NCBI GenBank assembly: GCA_963281255.1
Contig: OY725499.1
Coordinates: forward strand, 310,001-374,000
Direction: 5' to 3'
Origin: Aphrocallistes beatrix
Taxonomy: Eukaryota; Porifera; Hexactinellida; Sceptrulophora; Aphrocallistidae
Length of the DNA stretch: 64,000 nt
Below, piece after piece: positions 63,333-64,000 of this stretch. Below the pieces are notes generated by a model, which worked only from the letters and a program-made list of their open reading frames with translations, searched no databases and was not told where the DNA came from. The position numbers and the translations under genes are program-made. How positions within the stretch are numbered: the first letter of the stretch is position 1; every line of letters starts with the position of its first letter.

Positions 63333-64000
63333 TATGTAGTGATATGCCAGGTAGCACGGAATTTTTGACCAAATTTTATACGAAATATATTACAATATCC
63401 AATATCATTATACATATCCAATTTCTACAGTACTATATTGAATATAATTTCACCACTAAATTAGTTAGAATCCATCTTGATTATAAATTTAATATTTAAT
63501 AACGCTACAATCTCAATTCTTATTCGATTTTTAACCAATTTAGTTCTCTATCATGATCTAATTCACTCCTTCATTCTAGTTTTTATAAATTCTTTTATTT
63601 ATTTAATATTTTTCGCCAAAATAATTAATTGCTAAAAACTGACTCCATAAGCATTTTAATATTTAATCATTGCTAATAAGATATCTTATGACAATGTAAA
63701 GAAATTGAATCTTACTGTAGGCAGAGTTAAAGTATATAAGAGTTTGTATTGTGAAAAGAATTTGAATAAGATCTCGCATCTAATCATTTTTATCTCATAC
63801 AAACTAACACAAGTGCAATTTACACGAATCTATTCGAGACTATCCATATCTCATGTGAGTTGAATTCGTTAATATTAATCGTTAATTGATACTAACACAT
63901 ACTTGCCAACTGTCCCGCTTTTTCCACTCTTCTATTGAGCTAATTTTCACGAGTGTCCCGCTATTTCATGCAAATTACCCCATTATGTCCCGCTTTTTTG
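63333..64000. other. AT-rich end of window
   Basis: No gene is seen. From about 63897 a GTCCCGC / CATACTTGCCAA repeat begins (ACATACTTGCCAACTGTCCC) and runs off the window. Confidence 0.5.

Noticed and set aside
1-64000. Retroviral, LTR, Polinton or LINE coding remains
   Set aside because: I saw no reverse transcriptase, integrase, capsid, envelope or polymerase motifs and no LTR pairs; the recognisable repeats are DNA-transposon or Helitron type.
1-64000. tRNA and rRNA genes
   Set aside because: No B-box-like GGTTCGAATCC with a matching cloverleaf and no rRNA-like sequence was noticed. A dedicated tRNA scan would settle this.

Overview
This is an AT-rich nuclear window from an animal, most likely a marine or aquatic invertebrate. 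The evidence is secreted CAP-domain proteins with GPI-type tails, C2H2 zinc-finger genes with HTGEKP linkers, dense hAT, pogo, mariner, piggyBac and Helitron-type DNA repeats, and no operon-like packing. I cannot name the phylum from sequence alone; tunicate, cnidarian or sponge would all fit. Every convincing gene is a single exon, and most have a TATA-like box 50 to 130 bases upstream of the ATG. The window has one 200-base run of N (18580-18779).

Layout: (1) 1-4400 holds repeat-derived DNA, a palindromic element carrying two nested hAT-type insertions, and one single-exon gene for an unrecognised zinc-binding protein (3456-4187, minus). (2) 4850-13563 is the first CAP cluster. A broken copy and an intact copy (4850-5345, 5529-6326) are duplicated as a second pair (9813-10637, 12661-13563), and two complete roughly 1.1 kb palindromic transposons lie between the pairs. 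(3) 13564-22600 is a gene-poor stretch of layered DNA transposons, including Helitron-like elements, and the N gap. (4) 20.85-36.19 kb is a large inverted duplication. Each arm carries one long GPI-type CAP gene, a conserved 86-codon ORF and one short secreted CAP gene; the arms surround a rearranged centre with roughly 116-base tandem repeats. (5) 36.2-48 kb has more MITEs, two intact short CAP genes (42684-43286, 47350-47955) and three broken CAP remnants. (6) 48.1-60 kb is a tandem array of four related C2H2 zinc-finger genes, all on the minus strand. Three are intact (7, 11 and 9 fingers) and one carries a frameshift. (7) 60-64 kb is nested transposons plus a mariner transposase fragment.

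The CAP genes fall into two architectures: signal peptide + CAP + cysteine hinge only (about 200 aa, secreted), and the same plus a Thr/Pro/Asn-rich stalk and a hydrophobic tail (265-300 aa, probably GPI-anchored). Secreted copies mostly keep the His/Glu/Glu/His CAP cavity residues. Most anchored copies have lost them, which suggests a split in roles between soluble and surface-bound paralogues. The cluster has clearly grown by repeated segmental and inverted duplication. Because paralogous segments provide empty sites, several transposon insertions can be read exactly, including a Helitron-like element inserted between A and T with no target duplication.
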